From an uncultured Pelosinus sp. (lineage in GTDB: Bacteria; Bacillota; Negativicutes; Sporomusales; Acetonemataceae), in the NCBI GenBank assembly GCA_900542835.1, contig UQPB01000021.1, positions 1 to 51,414 of the forward strand: DNA of 51,414 nucleotides, given 5' to 3'. Positions 42,902 through 50,931 of the stretch are shown in pieces. Numbering within the stretch: the stretch's first letter is position 1; each line of letters begins with the position of its first letter. The notes below the pieces were generated by a model. The model did not search any database and was not told the origin of the DNA. It was given only the letters and a program-made list of their open reading frames with translations. The translations under genes and the position numbers were made by a program.

Positions 42902-44137
42902 TTGGATAGCAAACAAGTCAAAGACTGGGTCGAAGGCCGGCTAAACCCGTTTATCGACGATCTGAAAACGATTACCAACATTGATTCCGGCAATGGCGAT
43001 CCCGAGGGCACCGGCCAGGTCGCCCGCATTATTGGCGGCTGGCTGGAAGCCGCCGGCGCCGCTGTCGAATACCGCAGTAACGACCGCTCCACCCATACCA
43101 TTGCCCGCATCAAAGGCAGCGGCAAGGTCAGGCTGCTGCTGATCGCGCATATTGATACCGTTTTTGCCAAGGGCGAGGCTGCCAAGCGGCCGTTCACCAT
43201 CAATGCCGACCTCATTGCCCAGGGCCCCGGCGTCGGCGACGATAAGGCGACAGTCATTCAGACTATTTACACGATGAAAGCACTGCAAGAATTAGGCTTT
43301 GACAACTTTGGCGAAATTATTCTTTATTACAACGGCGAAGAAGAAGGCGGCTCGCCAACGGCGGATGCGATTGTCGCGGAACTGTCGCAGCAGGCCGATC
43401 TGGCTGTCATTATGGATACCGCCCGTCCTAACTGGGGCATTGTCACCCAGCGAAAAGGCAGCGCCAACTATGAGATCGAGGTGCAAGGGATCGCCGGCCA
43501 TCACGGCAATTCCTCGCATCACAGCGCCAGCGCGATCATGGAGCTGGGCAATCAGATCAGCCGGTTATACCGTCTCGCCAGCCCCCTGCCCGACCGCCCC
43601 GCCGATTATACCCGCGAAGCGCTGGCAGCGCGTGGTGTAGCCGACCACGGGCAGTTTATCCCGGAGAACACCATCAATGTCGGTGTTATTGGTTCCTCGA
43701 ATCAAAAAATCAACGTTATTCCCCAGGATGCCTTCGCCAAACTCAATGTCCGCTGCTTCAAGGTAGCCGAACAGGAGCGCCTTGACCGTGAAATCAAAGC
43801 CCTGGCCACACAAACAATGGTGCCGGGAACCAGCGTCGCGATCAGCGGCGGCATCGAAACCGGGCCAATGGAAAAAACCGAACAGGTGCAAAAGCTGGTT
43901 GACCTCTACAAAACCATTGTCAAGCGTGAATATAACGCCGATGTCGTCGAATGGATTGCCGGCGGCATTACTGACGGCAATCGTTCCGCCAAATACATCC
44001 CGACAATTGACGCACTCGGCATCGAAAACTATGACGAGCATACCGATCACGAGACCGTTGACCTGAAAACGGCGGTGCCGCGGACGGTGGCGCTGATCCT
44101 GTTTATCCAGGAGGTCAGTCAGAGCTGGCCGCTGTAG
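42902..44137 (+). CDS. M20-family metallopeptidase (glutamate carboxypeptidase type)
   Basis: A 411-residue zinc peptidase of the M20 family. The metal and catalytic residues are visible in AHIDTVF, GPGVGDDKA, YNGEEEGGS, the Asp of MDTARP and the C-terminal DEHTDHE. The dimerisation domain sits between (about 190-300, RKGSANYEIEVQG onwards). It resembles carboxypeptidase G2-like enzymes that release C-terminal glutamate, but substrate cannot be read from sequence. No signal peptide, so cytoplasmic. TTG start with AAAGGAGG 8 bases upstream. Divergent from the AbrB permease and followed by a terminator. Confidence 0.9.
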   Translation: MDSKQVKDWVEGRLNPFIDDLKTITNIDSGNGDPEGTGQVARIIGGWLEAAGAAVEYRSNDRSTHTIARIKGSGKVRLLLIAHIDTVFAKGEAAKRPFTINADLIAQGPGVGDDKATVIQTIYTMKALQELGFDNFGEIILYYNGEEEGGSPTADAIVAELSQQADLAVIMDTARPNWGIVTQRKGSANYEIEVQGIAGHHGNSSHHSASAIMELGNQISRLYRLASPLPDRPADYTREALAARGVADHGQFIPENTINVGVIGSSNQKINVIPQDAFAKLNVRCFKVAEQERLDREIKALATQTMVPGTSVAISGGIETGPMEKTEQVQKLVDLYKTIVKREYNADVVEWIAGGITDGNRSAKYIPTIDALGIENYDEHTDHETVDLKTAVPRTVALILFIQEVSQSWPL

Positions 44138-44148
44138 TCAAGACCGGG

Positions 44149-44180
44149 GAGAGGGACGCACAACGTGATGCGTCCCTCTC
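44149..44180. terminator. Terminator after the M20 peptidase gene
   Basis: A 12-bp stem (44149-44160 with 44169-44180) and an 8-base loop followed by TATTT. Confidence 0.8.
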
Positions 44181-44303
44181 TATTTCCGGGCGGTGAGCCG
44201 ACGGCTTAGCGGTTAACCATGCTTCCCGGTGATAATCCAGGTAAGCGCTGATCAAAAATTGAACCTGCCTGGCGAAAAAAGCTCCGTCAGATTGCGCTGG
44301 GGT

Positions 44304-44320
44304 ATTAAGCAGTGCTTAAT
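44304..44320. promoter_or_regulatory. Perfect 17-bp palindrome upstream of the stress-protein gene
   Basis: ATTAAGCA-G-TGCTTAAT is a perfect palindrome 51 bases upstream of the -35 element of the next promoter. It looks like a binding site for a dimeric regulator. No candidate regulator is encoded next to it. The rest of 44181-44370 holds no gene. Confidence 0.45.
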
Positions 44321-44370
44321 GGCTCACAGGTCTCGGGACAGCTCAGGTATTGTCTCAAAGACGGCCACGG

Positions 44371-44399
44371 TTGCCGGCAGTCGCCAGTGCGAGTATAAT
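44371..44399 (+). promoter_or_regulatory. Sigma-A promoter of the universal stress protein gene
   Basis: TTGCCG (44371-44376), a 17-base spacer and a consensus TATAAT (44394-44399). The expected start is near 44406, which argues against an ATG at 44416 as the translation start. Confidence 0.75.
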
Positions 44400-44442
44400 G
44401 TAAGAGAAAGGCAATATGTTCCAAGGGAGGACGGCGACGGAT

Positions 44443-44856
44443 ATGACTAAAAAGAAAATTATTGTCGCTTACGACGGTTCGGACAGCAGCAACAAAGCGC
44501 TGACGCTGGCGGCAGACCTCTGCGCAGCTATTGCCGGCGAACTTCTGCTGGTGTCAGTGGCCGAGCGGCCATCGGAACTTTTTACATTCAAGCAGTTGGA
44601 ACACGACCGCGAGGAGGCCAGCAAGGCAATTCTCCGCAGCGGCGAACAGCATGCCGCCACGCTCGGCGTCGCAATCAAGCCGGTGCTGCTTTGCGGCAGT
44701 CCGGCGGAGGAAGTCATCCGGTTTGCGGGCGAGCAGCAGGCTTATGTAATTGTTGTCGGCACCCGCAGTCTGGCCGGATTGCAGCGGCTGATGCTGGGCA
44801 GTGTGGCCCAGGCCCTGGTCAACAATTCTTCGATCCCGGTGCTGGTCGCCAAATAG
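44443..44856 (+). CDS. Universal stress protein (UspA family)
   Basis: A 137-residue single-domain Usp with the typical start KKIIVAYDGSDSSNKAL, an alpha/beta fold, and the ATP-binding motif VVGTRSLAGLQRLMLGSVAQALVNNSSIPVLV (G-2x-G-9x-G-S pattern near residues 105-120). Thus probably the ATP-binding class. ATG at 44443 matches the family N-terminus. GGGAGG lies 12 bases upstream, a long spacing. Monocistronic, with its own promoter and an upstream palindrome. Confidence 0.9.
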   Translation: MTKKKIIVAYDGSDSSNKALTLAADLCAAIAGELLLVSVAERPSELFTFKQLEHDREEASKAILRSGEQHAATLGVAIKPVLLCGSPAEEVIRFAGEQQAYVIVVGTRSLAGLQRLMLGSVAQALVNNSSIPVLVAK

Positions 44857-44954
44857 TCCGGCTCTCCGGTCAACAAGCAGCGCAAGCGCCCCGCGGCTGC
44901 CGGCCGATGTCGCACAGCCGGCAGTAACTGCGGTAAAGTTACAAAATCCACCTA

Positions 44955-44983
44955 TTGACAGCGTTTATTTTCCCTGCTATAGT
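44955..44983 (+). promoter_or_regulatory. Sigma-A promoter of amtB-glnK
   Basis: Consensus TTGACA (44955-44960), a 17-base spacer and an extended -10 TGC-TATAGT (44978-44983 for the hexamer). A strong promoter leading to a terminator-containing leader. Confidence 0.85.
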
Positions 44984-45005
44984 ATCACTATAATCTAATA
45001 ACGGT

Positions 45006-45045
45006 AGGCAACGAGGCCTTGACGAAACTATTCGTCAAGGTTTTT
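45006..45045 (+). promoter_or_regulatory. Leader terminator with ANTAR-like hairpin before amtB
   Basis: A 9-bp terminator stem (45017-45025 with 45032-45040) is followed by TTTTT. Just upstream, AGGC (45006-45009) and GCCT (45016-45019) form a small hairpin with the 6-base loop AACGAG, sharing three bases with the terminator stem. A six-base loop with A at position 1 and G at position 4 is what ANTAR antiterminator proteins recognise. The terminator loop (AACTAT) has A1 but not G4. The terminator itself is clear. ANTAR control is a suggestion. Confidence 0.55.
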
Positions 45046-45059
45046 CTGTCTATTGAGAC

Positions 45060-45097
45060 AAGGGCGTCTCAGGAGTTTTGCGCTCCGGGACGCCCTT
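45060..45097 (+). promoter_or_regulatory. Second leader stem-loop before amtB
   Basis: AAGGGCGTC (45060-45068) pairs with GACGCCCTT (45089-45097), and GGAG with CTCC inside. There is no T tract after it, so it is not a standard terminator. It may stabilise the mRNA 5' end. Confidence 0.4.
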
Positions 45098-45144
45098 CGC
45101 ATGTTCTCTGAGCCTGCCGAAATTATGAAGGGAAGGGATTTGTT

Positions 45145-46548
45145 ATGAAACGCCTCTGGTTGACCCTGGCGATTACAGTGTTATTCGCCCTATCAGGCTC
45201 CATCGCCTTTGCGGCCGATGCCGAGCCGGCGGCTGTCGACACTGGCGACACCGCATTTGTCCTGATCAGCGCCGCGTTGGTTATGCTGATGACTCCCGGA
45301 CTGGCACTTTTCTACGGCGGCATGGTCCGTACCAAAAATGCGCTGGCCACGATCATGCAAAGCCTTTTTCTGCTTGGCCTCATTTCCGTACAATGGGTTC
45401 TCTTCGGCTATTCACTGGCATTCGGCCCCGATATTGGTCATGTTATCGGCAGTCTGGACTGGATCGGCCTTAACGGTGTCGGCATGGAGCCCAATCCTGA
45501 TTATTCCGCTACTATTCCCCAACTGGCCTTTGTCGCCTTTCAGGGCATGTTCGCAGTTCTTACACCTGCTCTTATCACCGGCGCATTTGCCGAACGCATG
45601 AAATTCTCCGCATTTGCCGTCTTTGCTTTAGTCTGGGCCACTTTTGTTTACGATCCTGTTGCCCACTGGGTCTGGGGCGTTGGCGGCTGGATGCGCGAGC
45701 TTGGCGTACTCGACTTTGCCGGCGGCACGGTTGTGCATATTCTTTCCGGCGTTTCCGGTTTGGTCGTTGCCCTTTATCTCGGCAAACGTAAAGGCTACGG
45801 CAGTGAGATCATGCTGCCGCACCATCTGCCGATGACAGTTCTCGGCGCCTCCCTGCTCTGGTTTGGCTGGTTTGGCTTCAATGCCGGCAGCGCCCTTGGT
45901 GCCAACGGCCTGGCCGCAAGCGCCTTTGTCACCACCCATGTCGCCGCCGCCGCGGCAACGGTATCCTGGGTTGTGGCTGAATGGTTCGCACACGGCAAAC
46001 CGACTGTGCTGGGCGCTGTCAGCGGCTGTGTCGCCGGTCTGGTCGCGATTACTCCCGGCGCCGGCTTTGTCGGCGTCCTGCCTGCGGTTCTTATCGGCCT
46101 GACCGGCGGCGTCGTCTGCTTTGCCGCAGTCAGCATTGTCAAGGCGAAGCTGGGTTATGACGATTCCCTGGACGCTTTTGGCGTACATGGCATCGGCGGT
46201 ACCTGGGGCGCGCTGGCGACCGGCCTGTTCGCCTCTACCGACATCAATTCCGCCGGCGCCAATGGCTTATTCTTCGGCAATCCCGAACAATTCCTGCTGC
46301 AGCTTTACGGCGCGGCTGCCACCTGGGTTGTCGCCATTGCCGCCACCTGGATCATTCTAAAAGTCATGAGCTTGTTCATGCAATTGCGTGTCGACAGTGA
46401 CGCCGAGGCTCAGGGGCTGGACCTCAGTGAGCATGGCGAACGCGGCTATGCTTACCAGGATATTGCCTCCGGTTCGCCGGTCGGCACATCCGCCTTTTCG
46501 GCTGCCGACACCATCACGATCAGCACCGCTCCCAAAGCGGAACTGTAG
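45145..46548 (+). CDS. amtB: Ammonium transporter
   Basis: A 467-residue Amt/Mep/Rh channel with a cleavable signal (1-23) and eleven membrane helices. Recognisable are GLALFYGGMVRTKNALATIMQS, FQGMFAVLTPALITGAFAERM (gate phenylalanine region), the twin pore histidines in YDPVAHWVWG and FGVHGIGGTWGALATG, and a cytoplasmic tail. Takes up ammonium when nitrogen is scarce. It is followed 12 bases later by glnK, whose PII product blocks the channel. Leader terminator upstream suggests control by nitrogen status. Confidence 0.96.
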   Translation: MKRLWLTLAITVLFALSGSIAFAADAEPAAVDTGDTAFVLISAALVMLMTPGLALFYGGMVRTKNALATIMQSLFLLGLISVQWVLFGYSLAFGPDIGHVIGSLDWIGLNGVGMEPNPDYSATIPQLAFVAFQGMFAVLTPALITGAFAERMKFSAFAVFALVWATFVYDPVAHWVWGVGGWMRELGVLDFAGGTVVHILSGVSGLVVALYLGKRKGYGSEIMLPHHLPMTVLGASLLWFGWFGFNAGSALGANGLAASAFVTTHVAAAAATVSWVVAEWFAHGKPTVLGAVSGCVAGLVAITPGAGFVGVLPAVLIGLTGGVVCFAAVSIVKAKLGYDDSLDAFGVHGIGGTWGALATGLFASTDINSAGANGLFFGNPEQFLLQLYGAAATWVVAIAATWIILKVMSLFMQLRVDSDAEAQGLDLSEHGERGYAYQDIASGSPVGTSAFSAADTITISTAPKAEL

Positions 46549-46560
46549 GAGGAAACGCGC

Positions 46561-46932
46561 ATGGAAAAAATGACAAAAATTGATATCATTACCCGCCCCA
46601 GCAAGCTGGAAGATCTGAAAGAAGCGATGAACGCCATCGGCGTTACCGGGATGACGGTCTCGCAGGTATTTGGCTGCGGCTTGCAAAAGGGTCACACCGA
46701 AGTCTATCGCGGCCAGGAATATACGATCAACCTGCTGCCCAAAGTCAAAATTGAGATCGTTGTCTGCGAGGTTCCTGTTGAGGCGGTGCTGGAGGCGGCG
46801 AAAAAAGCCTGCTATACCGGCAAAATCGGCGACGGCAAAATTTTTGTCTATCCGATTGAAAACGCGGTTCGCATCCGTACCGGCGAGGAAGGCGACATTG
46901 CCATTATGGACCCTACTGATCTCAAAAAGTAA
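46561..46932 (+). CDS. glnK: PII nitrogen regulatory protein
   Basis: A 123-residue PII protein. The T loop GLQKGHTEVYRGQEYTINLLPKVK includes Tyr54 at the place of the modified tyrosine of E. coli GlnB/GlnK. The B and C loop motifs (YTGKIGDGKIFVYPIENAVRIRTGE) are complete. Binds ATP/ADP and 2-oxoglutarate and regulates AmtB, encoded immediately upstream. ATG with AGGAGG. Confidence 0.96.
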   Translation: MEKMTKIDIITRPSKLEDLKEAMNAIGVTGMTVSQVFGCGLQKGHTEVYRGQEYTINLLPKVKIEIVVCEVPVEAVLEAAKKACYTGKIGDGKIFVYPIENAVRIRTGEEGDIAIMDPTDLKK

Positions 46933-46938
46933 CGATGG

Positions 46939-46982
46939 CACAATAAAGGAGGAGCCCCGGTCGGGGCTCCTCCTTTATTGTG
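46939..46982. terminator. Terminator after glnK
   Basis: A perfect 20-bp stem (46939-46958 with 46963-46982) and a GGTC loop, serving the plus-strand amtB-glnK and possibly the converging minus-strand operon. Confidence 0.93.
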
Positions 46983-47079
46983 TCGTCGTTGAGCCTGTTG
47001 AAACCTCATTTTCCAGTCTGTTGATGCTATTTCATCCCTCCCTGCTCAGTTCTCCCACAATCCGGATTTCGCCTCAACG

Positions 47080-48102
47080 TTATCGCAGATCAACCCATTG
47101 ACGCGTTTTCGACGAATGATAAATAGCCGTAATGATCTCCAGTGCCTTCAGGCCTTCTTCCCCGCTGACCAGCGGCTGGCGGCCGTGCGCAATTGCCGCC
47201 AGAATCTCCGTCAGCTGGGCCTGGTGATTGACATGGGAAATTGCCGGCGAATCGGTGACGCCATACGAGGCCTTCTCTGCCGCTACATAGTCGGTTTCTT
47301 CCATGCCCGCGACTTTCCATTCCCGGATGTTGCCGCCCTCAAGAATGATACTTCCCTTCTCGCCATGCAGTTCGATCCGCTCCTTATAGCTTGGCAAAAT
47401 GGCGGTAGAGCCTTCAATTACACCTAAAGCGCCGTTAACAAACTCGACCATGGCAACACCGAGATCCTCAGCCTCGATCGCATGCGTTGTTGTCCGCACC
47501 AGGCCGCTGACACTTCTGACGCCTCCCGCCAGCCATTGCAGCAGATCGATGGTATGAATCGCCTGGTTAATCAGCGCGCCGCCGCCCTCGATCGCCAGCG
47601 TCCCCCGCCAGTTGCGGGACTGATAATACGCGGGCGAACGGTACCATTTGATATAGGCGTCAGCCAGCAGCAGCCTGCCGAGAGCGCCCGCTTCCAGCGC
47701 CTGCTTGACCCGGCAGGCGGCGGGCGTATAGCGGTTTTGAAAGATAACCGACAGGCTTACCCCGTTTTCCCGGCAAGCCACGATCATTTGCCGCGATCTG
47801 GCAACCGTAATCTCCATCGGTTTTTCCACAATCACGTGTTTCTTGGCTTTGGCGGCGGCAATGCAGAATTCGGCGTGATTGCCCGGCGGCAGGCAGATAA
47901 TAACCGCCGTTACCGCCGGATCGGTCAGCACATCCTCAAAGCGTTCGTAGACGGACAGACCATACTCGCCGGCAAAGGCCCGGGTTCCCTCCAGACTGCG
48001 GCTGTAAACACCGCAAATGGTTGCGCCGGCAATCTCCCGCAGTGCGCTGACATGAGTATGCGCAACCATGCCAGCCCCAATAATGGCAACACCAGTAGAC
48101 AC
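47080..48102 (-). CDS. Gfo/Idh/MocA family oxidoreductase
   Basis: A 340-residue NAD(P)-dependent sugar-type dehydrogenase. N-terminal Rossmann fold with VAIIGAGMVAHTHVSAL, PPGNHAEFCIAAAKAKKHVIVEKPM (the catalytic EKP lysine), then GGGALINQAIHTIDLLQWL, containing the HxxD-like pair. Substrate not known. The start is the GTG at 48102 with GGAGGGGG upstream. The longer frame lacks support. It lies 16 bases downstream of a small membrane-protein gene, with its ribosome binding site just after that stop. Confidence 0.9.
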   Translation of the reverse strand: MSTGVAIIGAGMVAHTHVSALREIAGATICGVYSRSLEGTRAFAGEYGLSVYERFEDVLTDPAVTAVIICLPPGNHAEFCIAAAKAKKHVIVEKPMEITVARSRQMIVACRENGVSLSVIFQNRYTPAACRVKQALEAGALGRLLLADAYIKWYRSPAYYQSRNWRGTLAIEGGGALINQAIHTIDLLQWLAGGVRSVSGLVRTTTHAIEAEDLGVAMVEFVNGALGVIEGSTAILPSYKERIELHGEKGSIILEGGNIREWKVAGMEETDYVAAEKASYGVTDSPAISHVNHQAQLTEILAAIAHGRQPLVSGEEGLKALEIITAIYHSSKTRQWVDLR

Positions 48103-48118
48103 AGCTTCCCCCTCCTCA

Positions 48119-48526
48119 TTAAAACTTCTGCTTCCATACCATTTGCATCTGTTCATTGGGAGCGCGGCGGAGATGCAGGCTTTCATCCATTCGCTCAAGT
48201 TGAATTCGTATTTCCTTGTTTTCCACCGTGACTCCGGGCATAATCTCCTTTTTCTTTTCCCGCGTCAGTTTGAATTCTGCCGCAGCCGGCATAGCCGGCT
48301 GTTCAGCCGTTTTTTGCCGCAACGTCGTACGCAGCGTATGGGGCGCCGGCTCAGGCGCTGCCGCTGGCACCGCAGCGGCAGGAACGCCCTCGCTTGCCTG
48401 CGGCGCCAGCGGCGCTTCAGGCATTGCTGCCGGCGGCGCAACCGGTACAGAATGCCGGTCTGCCGTCAAATAGAACCCGGTAGCAGCCAACAGCAGCAGG
48501 AAAAAAAGCAGCAGCCCTTGTTTCAT
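48119..48526 (-). CDS. Small membrane-anchored protein of unknown function
   Basis: 135 residues: an N-terminal hydrophobic helix (4-21), an Ala/Pro-rich linker (about 28-75), and a basic-acidic C-terminal part (KLTREKKKEIMPGVTVENKEIRIQLER). I do not recognise it. The ATG at 48526 has GGAGG 6 bases upstream. Likely exported and held by the N-terminal anchor. Same strand and 16 bases before the oxidoreductase gene, so an operon. Confidence 0.7.
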   Translation of the reverse strand: MKQGLLLFFLLLLAATGFYLTADRHSVPVAPPAAMPEAPLAPQASEGVPAAAVPAAAPEPAPHTLRTTLRQKTAEQPAMPAAAEFKLTREKKKEIMPGVTVENKEIRIQLERMDESLHLRRAPNEQMQMVWKQKF

Positions 48527-48588
48527 CAGCAACCTCCGGTAATAAGCTGCTGCTTATATTCGCGCAACAGCAGTCCAATCCCTGCGGC

Positions 48589-48732
48589 TTAATGATTTTC
48601 CCGCCGCAAAATCATTTGCAGCGCCGCAACGGGATCCCCCAGCCAAAGCCGCTCCAGCGCGTCCGGCTGACCGCCGTGTATCGTCAGGTCCGGCGGCTTA
48701 CCTATGTAACCGGGCGGACGTCTTGCGCTTGC
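48589..48732 (-). other. Orphan open frame overlapping the end of the HAD gene
   Basis: A 47-codon open stretch (stop at 48589-48591) whose end reads LERLWLGDPVAALQMILRRENH, with the GC-rich third positions typical of genes here. It has no start codon before its last third, and it overlaps the 3' end of the HAD gene in another frame. It could be the true end of the HAD protein after a frameshift, a gene remnant, or chance. Confidence 0.25.
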
Positions 48733-49133
48733 TTAGCGGCCTGCCTGCGACTGTCGCCGCTTGCTGGCGTTTTTGCTTTTGTCCAGGGCTGAAAGCGATC
48801 AATCCTGGCAAGCAGTGCGGCAGCATTGCCGTCAAAGGTAATGGCCCGGTCGTCGACAATAACCTTTGCCGGCGGTTTCTCACCGGTGACATCATCGACC
48901 GTGATTCCGTACTTGTCCAGCCAGGCGCGGATCGCCGCAATTCCTCCCGGCTGATAGCAGCGGGAGGAAACAATTACAACCCGGTACCTGCGCCGGATCG
49001 CGGCAATCGCCTCGCCGATTCCCGCGACAGGCGGATCGGGCGTACTGGCAACACCGGTCCAGCCGCTGCGATAACTGTTTACCACACCGTCGAAATCAAA
49101 AATGACCGTTGGCTTCCTGCGGTTCAAATTCAT
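48702..49133 (-). CDS. HAD-superfamily phosphatase-like protein
   Basis: About 143 residues. Motif I is IFDFDGVVNSY, motif II is VIVSSR, and motif IV is KVIVDDRAITF. No large cap domain is present, so this is a small HAD phosphatase of the C0 type. Substrate unknown. Start uncertain: the ATG at 49133 sits very close to GGGAG, the TTG 6 bases later has better spacing, and a longer frame goes to 49205. The C-terminal 30 residues are low complexity, and a possible frameshifted continuation follows (48589-48732). Confidence 0.7.
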   Translation of the reverse strand: MNLNRRKPTVIFDFDGVVNSYRSGWTGVASTPDPPVAGIGEAIAAIRRRYRVVIVSSRCYQPGGIAAIRAWLDKYGITVDDVTGEKPPAKVIVDDRAITFDGNAAALLARIDRFQPWTKAKTPASGDSRRQAAKQAQDVRPVT

Positions 49134-49278
49134 CGCTCCCTGCGTTTTAGCTAATGCCGCGCCAACCTTGACAACAACCTTGCCGCCGTTCATAATTCCG
49201 GCCACGCCATCATCTGGCTTTCATAATTTTTCTGCTGTCAAACTGGTGCAATACTAGCATTGCCGCCATCCGCCCGGA

Positions 49279-50382
49279 TCATCCTTGGGCATTAAGACGT
49301 CTGCGAATTGCAGCAATAAATTCCGCGTTTTCCTGATGTGTTCTAATTGCAATCCGGCAAAATTCTCCGCTTAACCCAACGAAATTCTCACAATTTCGCA
49401 AAAGTATATTATCCGCTTGCAAACGCTTTCGCGTATCAGGAAAAGGCGCTGGAAAAAATAAATAATTGGCGCAGCTACCCCATACTTCAATTTTCAAATT
49501 GTTCAATTCCTGGAGCAGCCACTTTTTTTCTGTCCGGATTAACTCATAAGTCTCTATTAAATACTGTTTATCCTTTAATGCCGCAATTCCAGCTAGTTGT
49601 GCTGGAATTGACACATTCCAAGGTTGTCCTGCTGCAAATATTTTTCCTAGCAATTCTTCATTACCAGACAGGCAAAACCCTAGCCGCAGGCCCGGCATAG
49701 CATATAGTTTAGTAAATCCATTGAAGATTACCAGATTAGGATAGGCACTAATCAGCTCTTTGGCAGTATACCGTTCTGACTCATCCAGGAAATCGATAAA
49801 GCTCTCGTCTACTACCAGAATAGTTCCATTCTCTTGGCACTTATCCAGTATCCGCTTCAGGAATTTTCTTTCAATGACTTGTCCTGTTGGATTATTGGGA
49901 TTGCACAGGAAAAACATATCTATTTCATTCGTTAGTAACGCCAGAATCGTCTCTGTAAGTTGATACTTTTCCTCCTTCTGCAAAAAATGATATACCACCG
50001 CAGCTCCCGCATTACGCAGTGCGCTTTCATAGTCTTCATAGGTAGGAGCCAAAATAAGCGCCTTTCTTGGCCGTTGCGCAAATATAATCCGGTAGACAGC
50101 ATCATCCACCCCACCGACACATAAAACCTGCTTTGCAGTTATACCCGAATAATGTTGTGCAATTTGCTCAGATAAAATGCTGCATTGAGGGTCAGGGTAC
50201 TGTGAATTCAGCTCCATTCCGCTTGCAATAGCTATTTTAGCCGACTCTGGCATTCCTAATGGGTTTGTGTTTACACTCAAATCTATAGTGTTTTGTTTAT
50301 GAGCATTAACGATATCATATTGTCTATCTTCAGTATTCTTAACTAATTCTGTGTCTCCATTTTCGCAGATTAATTTATTCAC
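49279..50382 (-). CDS. PLP-dependent aminotransferase, CobD/HisC-like
   Basis: About 367 residues of the class I/II fold. The start VNTNPLGMPESAK and QYPDPQ resemble CobD (threonine-phosphate decarboxylase) and HisC. NPNNPTG, VDESFIDF, and the PLP lysine in FTKLYAMPGLRLGF are present. The glycine motif reads GGVDDAV, slightly changed. No cobalamin or histidine genes are nearby, so the function cannot be fixed between amino-acid aminotransferase and decarboxylase. The GTG at 50382 has AAGGGGG at suitable spacing. An ATG at 50388 touches that site. The gene is clearly richer in AT than its neighbours, which suggests transfer. Confidence 0.82.
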   Translation of the reverse strand: MNKLICENGDTELVKNTEDRQYDIVNAHKQNTIDLSVNTNPLGMPESAKIAIASGMELNSQYPDPQCSILSEQIAQHYSGITAKQVLCVGGVDDAVYRIIFAQRPRKALILAPTYEDYESALRNAGAAVVYHFLQKEEKYQLTETILALLTNEIDMFFLCNPNNPTGQVIERKFLKRILDKCQENGTILVVDESFIDFLDESERYTAKELISAYPNLVIFNGFTKLYAMPGLRLGFCLSGNEELLGKIFAAGQPWNVSIPAQLAGIAALKDKQYLIETYELIRTEKKWLLQELNNLKIEVWGSCANYLFFPAPFPDTRKRLQADNILLRNCENFVGLSGEFCRIAIRTHQENAEFIAAIRRRLNAQG

Positions 50383-50631
50383 AGACATCCCCCTTAACCC
50401 TGGCAGTTTACATGATAAATACCTATTTATTCTTCTTTATGACCGTTTTCCCTTCTCTTGTCAGCGAATACCGTAAACGCCTCTGACCCGGGCAACGAGT
50501 ACCGTAACAGCTTAAGTTTAACGGCCAAAACACCAAATGGCGGCGTTCCTCCCAGGTAAGCACTGACTAATGCCCGCAGCGCAAGCTGTGTCAAGGTACT
50601 AGTACCGAGTCAGGCCTAATTCAGTGAAAAC

Positions 50632-50770
50632 TGACGGGAGCTTTTCCGTCATCCGGCGTTGTCGTCAATCGGCATACTGCCGGTATGCCGCATTCCTCCG
50701 CCTAGGCTGGCAAAGAATCACCTCGCCATTTTTCCACCGTTTTAGCCTGACGCGGTATTAGGTTAGCGGC
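50632..50770. repeat. Dispersed intergenic hairpin repeat, copy 2
   Basis: Hairpin TGACGG (50632-50637)/CCGTCA (50646-50651) with loop GAGCTTTT, then the conserved GCGTTGTCG block and palindrome GGCATACTGCCGGTATGCC (50671-50689). The stem differs from copies 1 and 3 by an A-T pair in place of G-C, with both sides changed. It occupies the gene-free 50383-50931 interval. The remainder of that interval shows no gene. CCAGGTAAGC-CTGA-like sequence near 50556 resembles one at 44239. Confidence 0.75.
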
Positions 50771-50931
50771 AATTCTACCTAAAGCATTTAAATTTTAATA
50801 CAAATTTTGAAATAATAGTCTTATAAAATGTTACCTTTATGAACCTGGCAGTCGTGGGACACACTAAAACTGGCGGCAACTATTGCAGTCAAAGCCAAGC
50901 CGGAACAAAACGCTTAAGCGGAGGTGGACAA

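Noticed and set aside
44239..44260. Second intergenic repeat family shared with 50556
   Set aside because: CCAGGTAAGC followed by CTGA occurs at both places, but the match is about 20 bases with several differences, too short to call from two copies.
45060..45097. Third c-di-GMP or other riboswitch before amtB
   Set aside because: The stem-loop has no aptamer signature of any class I know. It is reported only as a leader stem.
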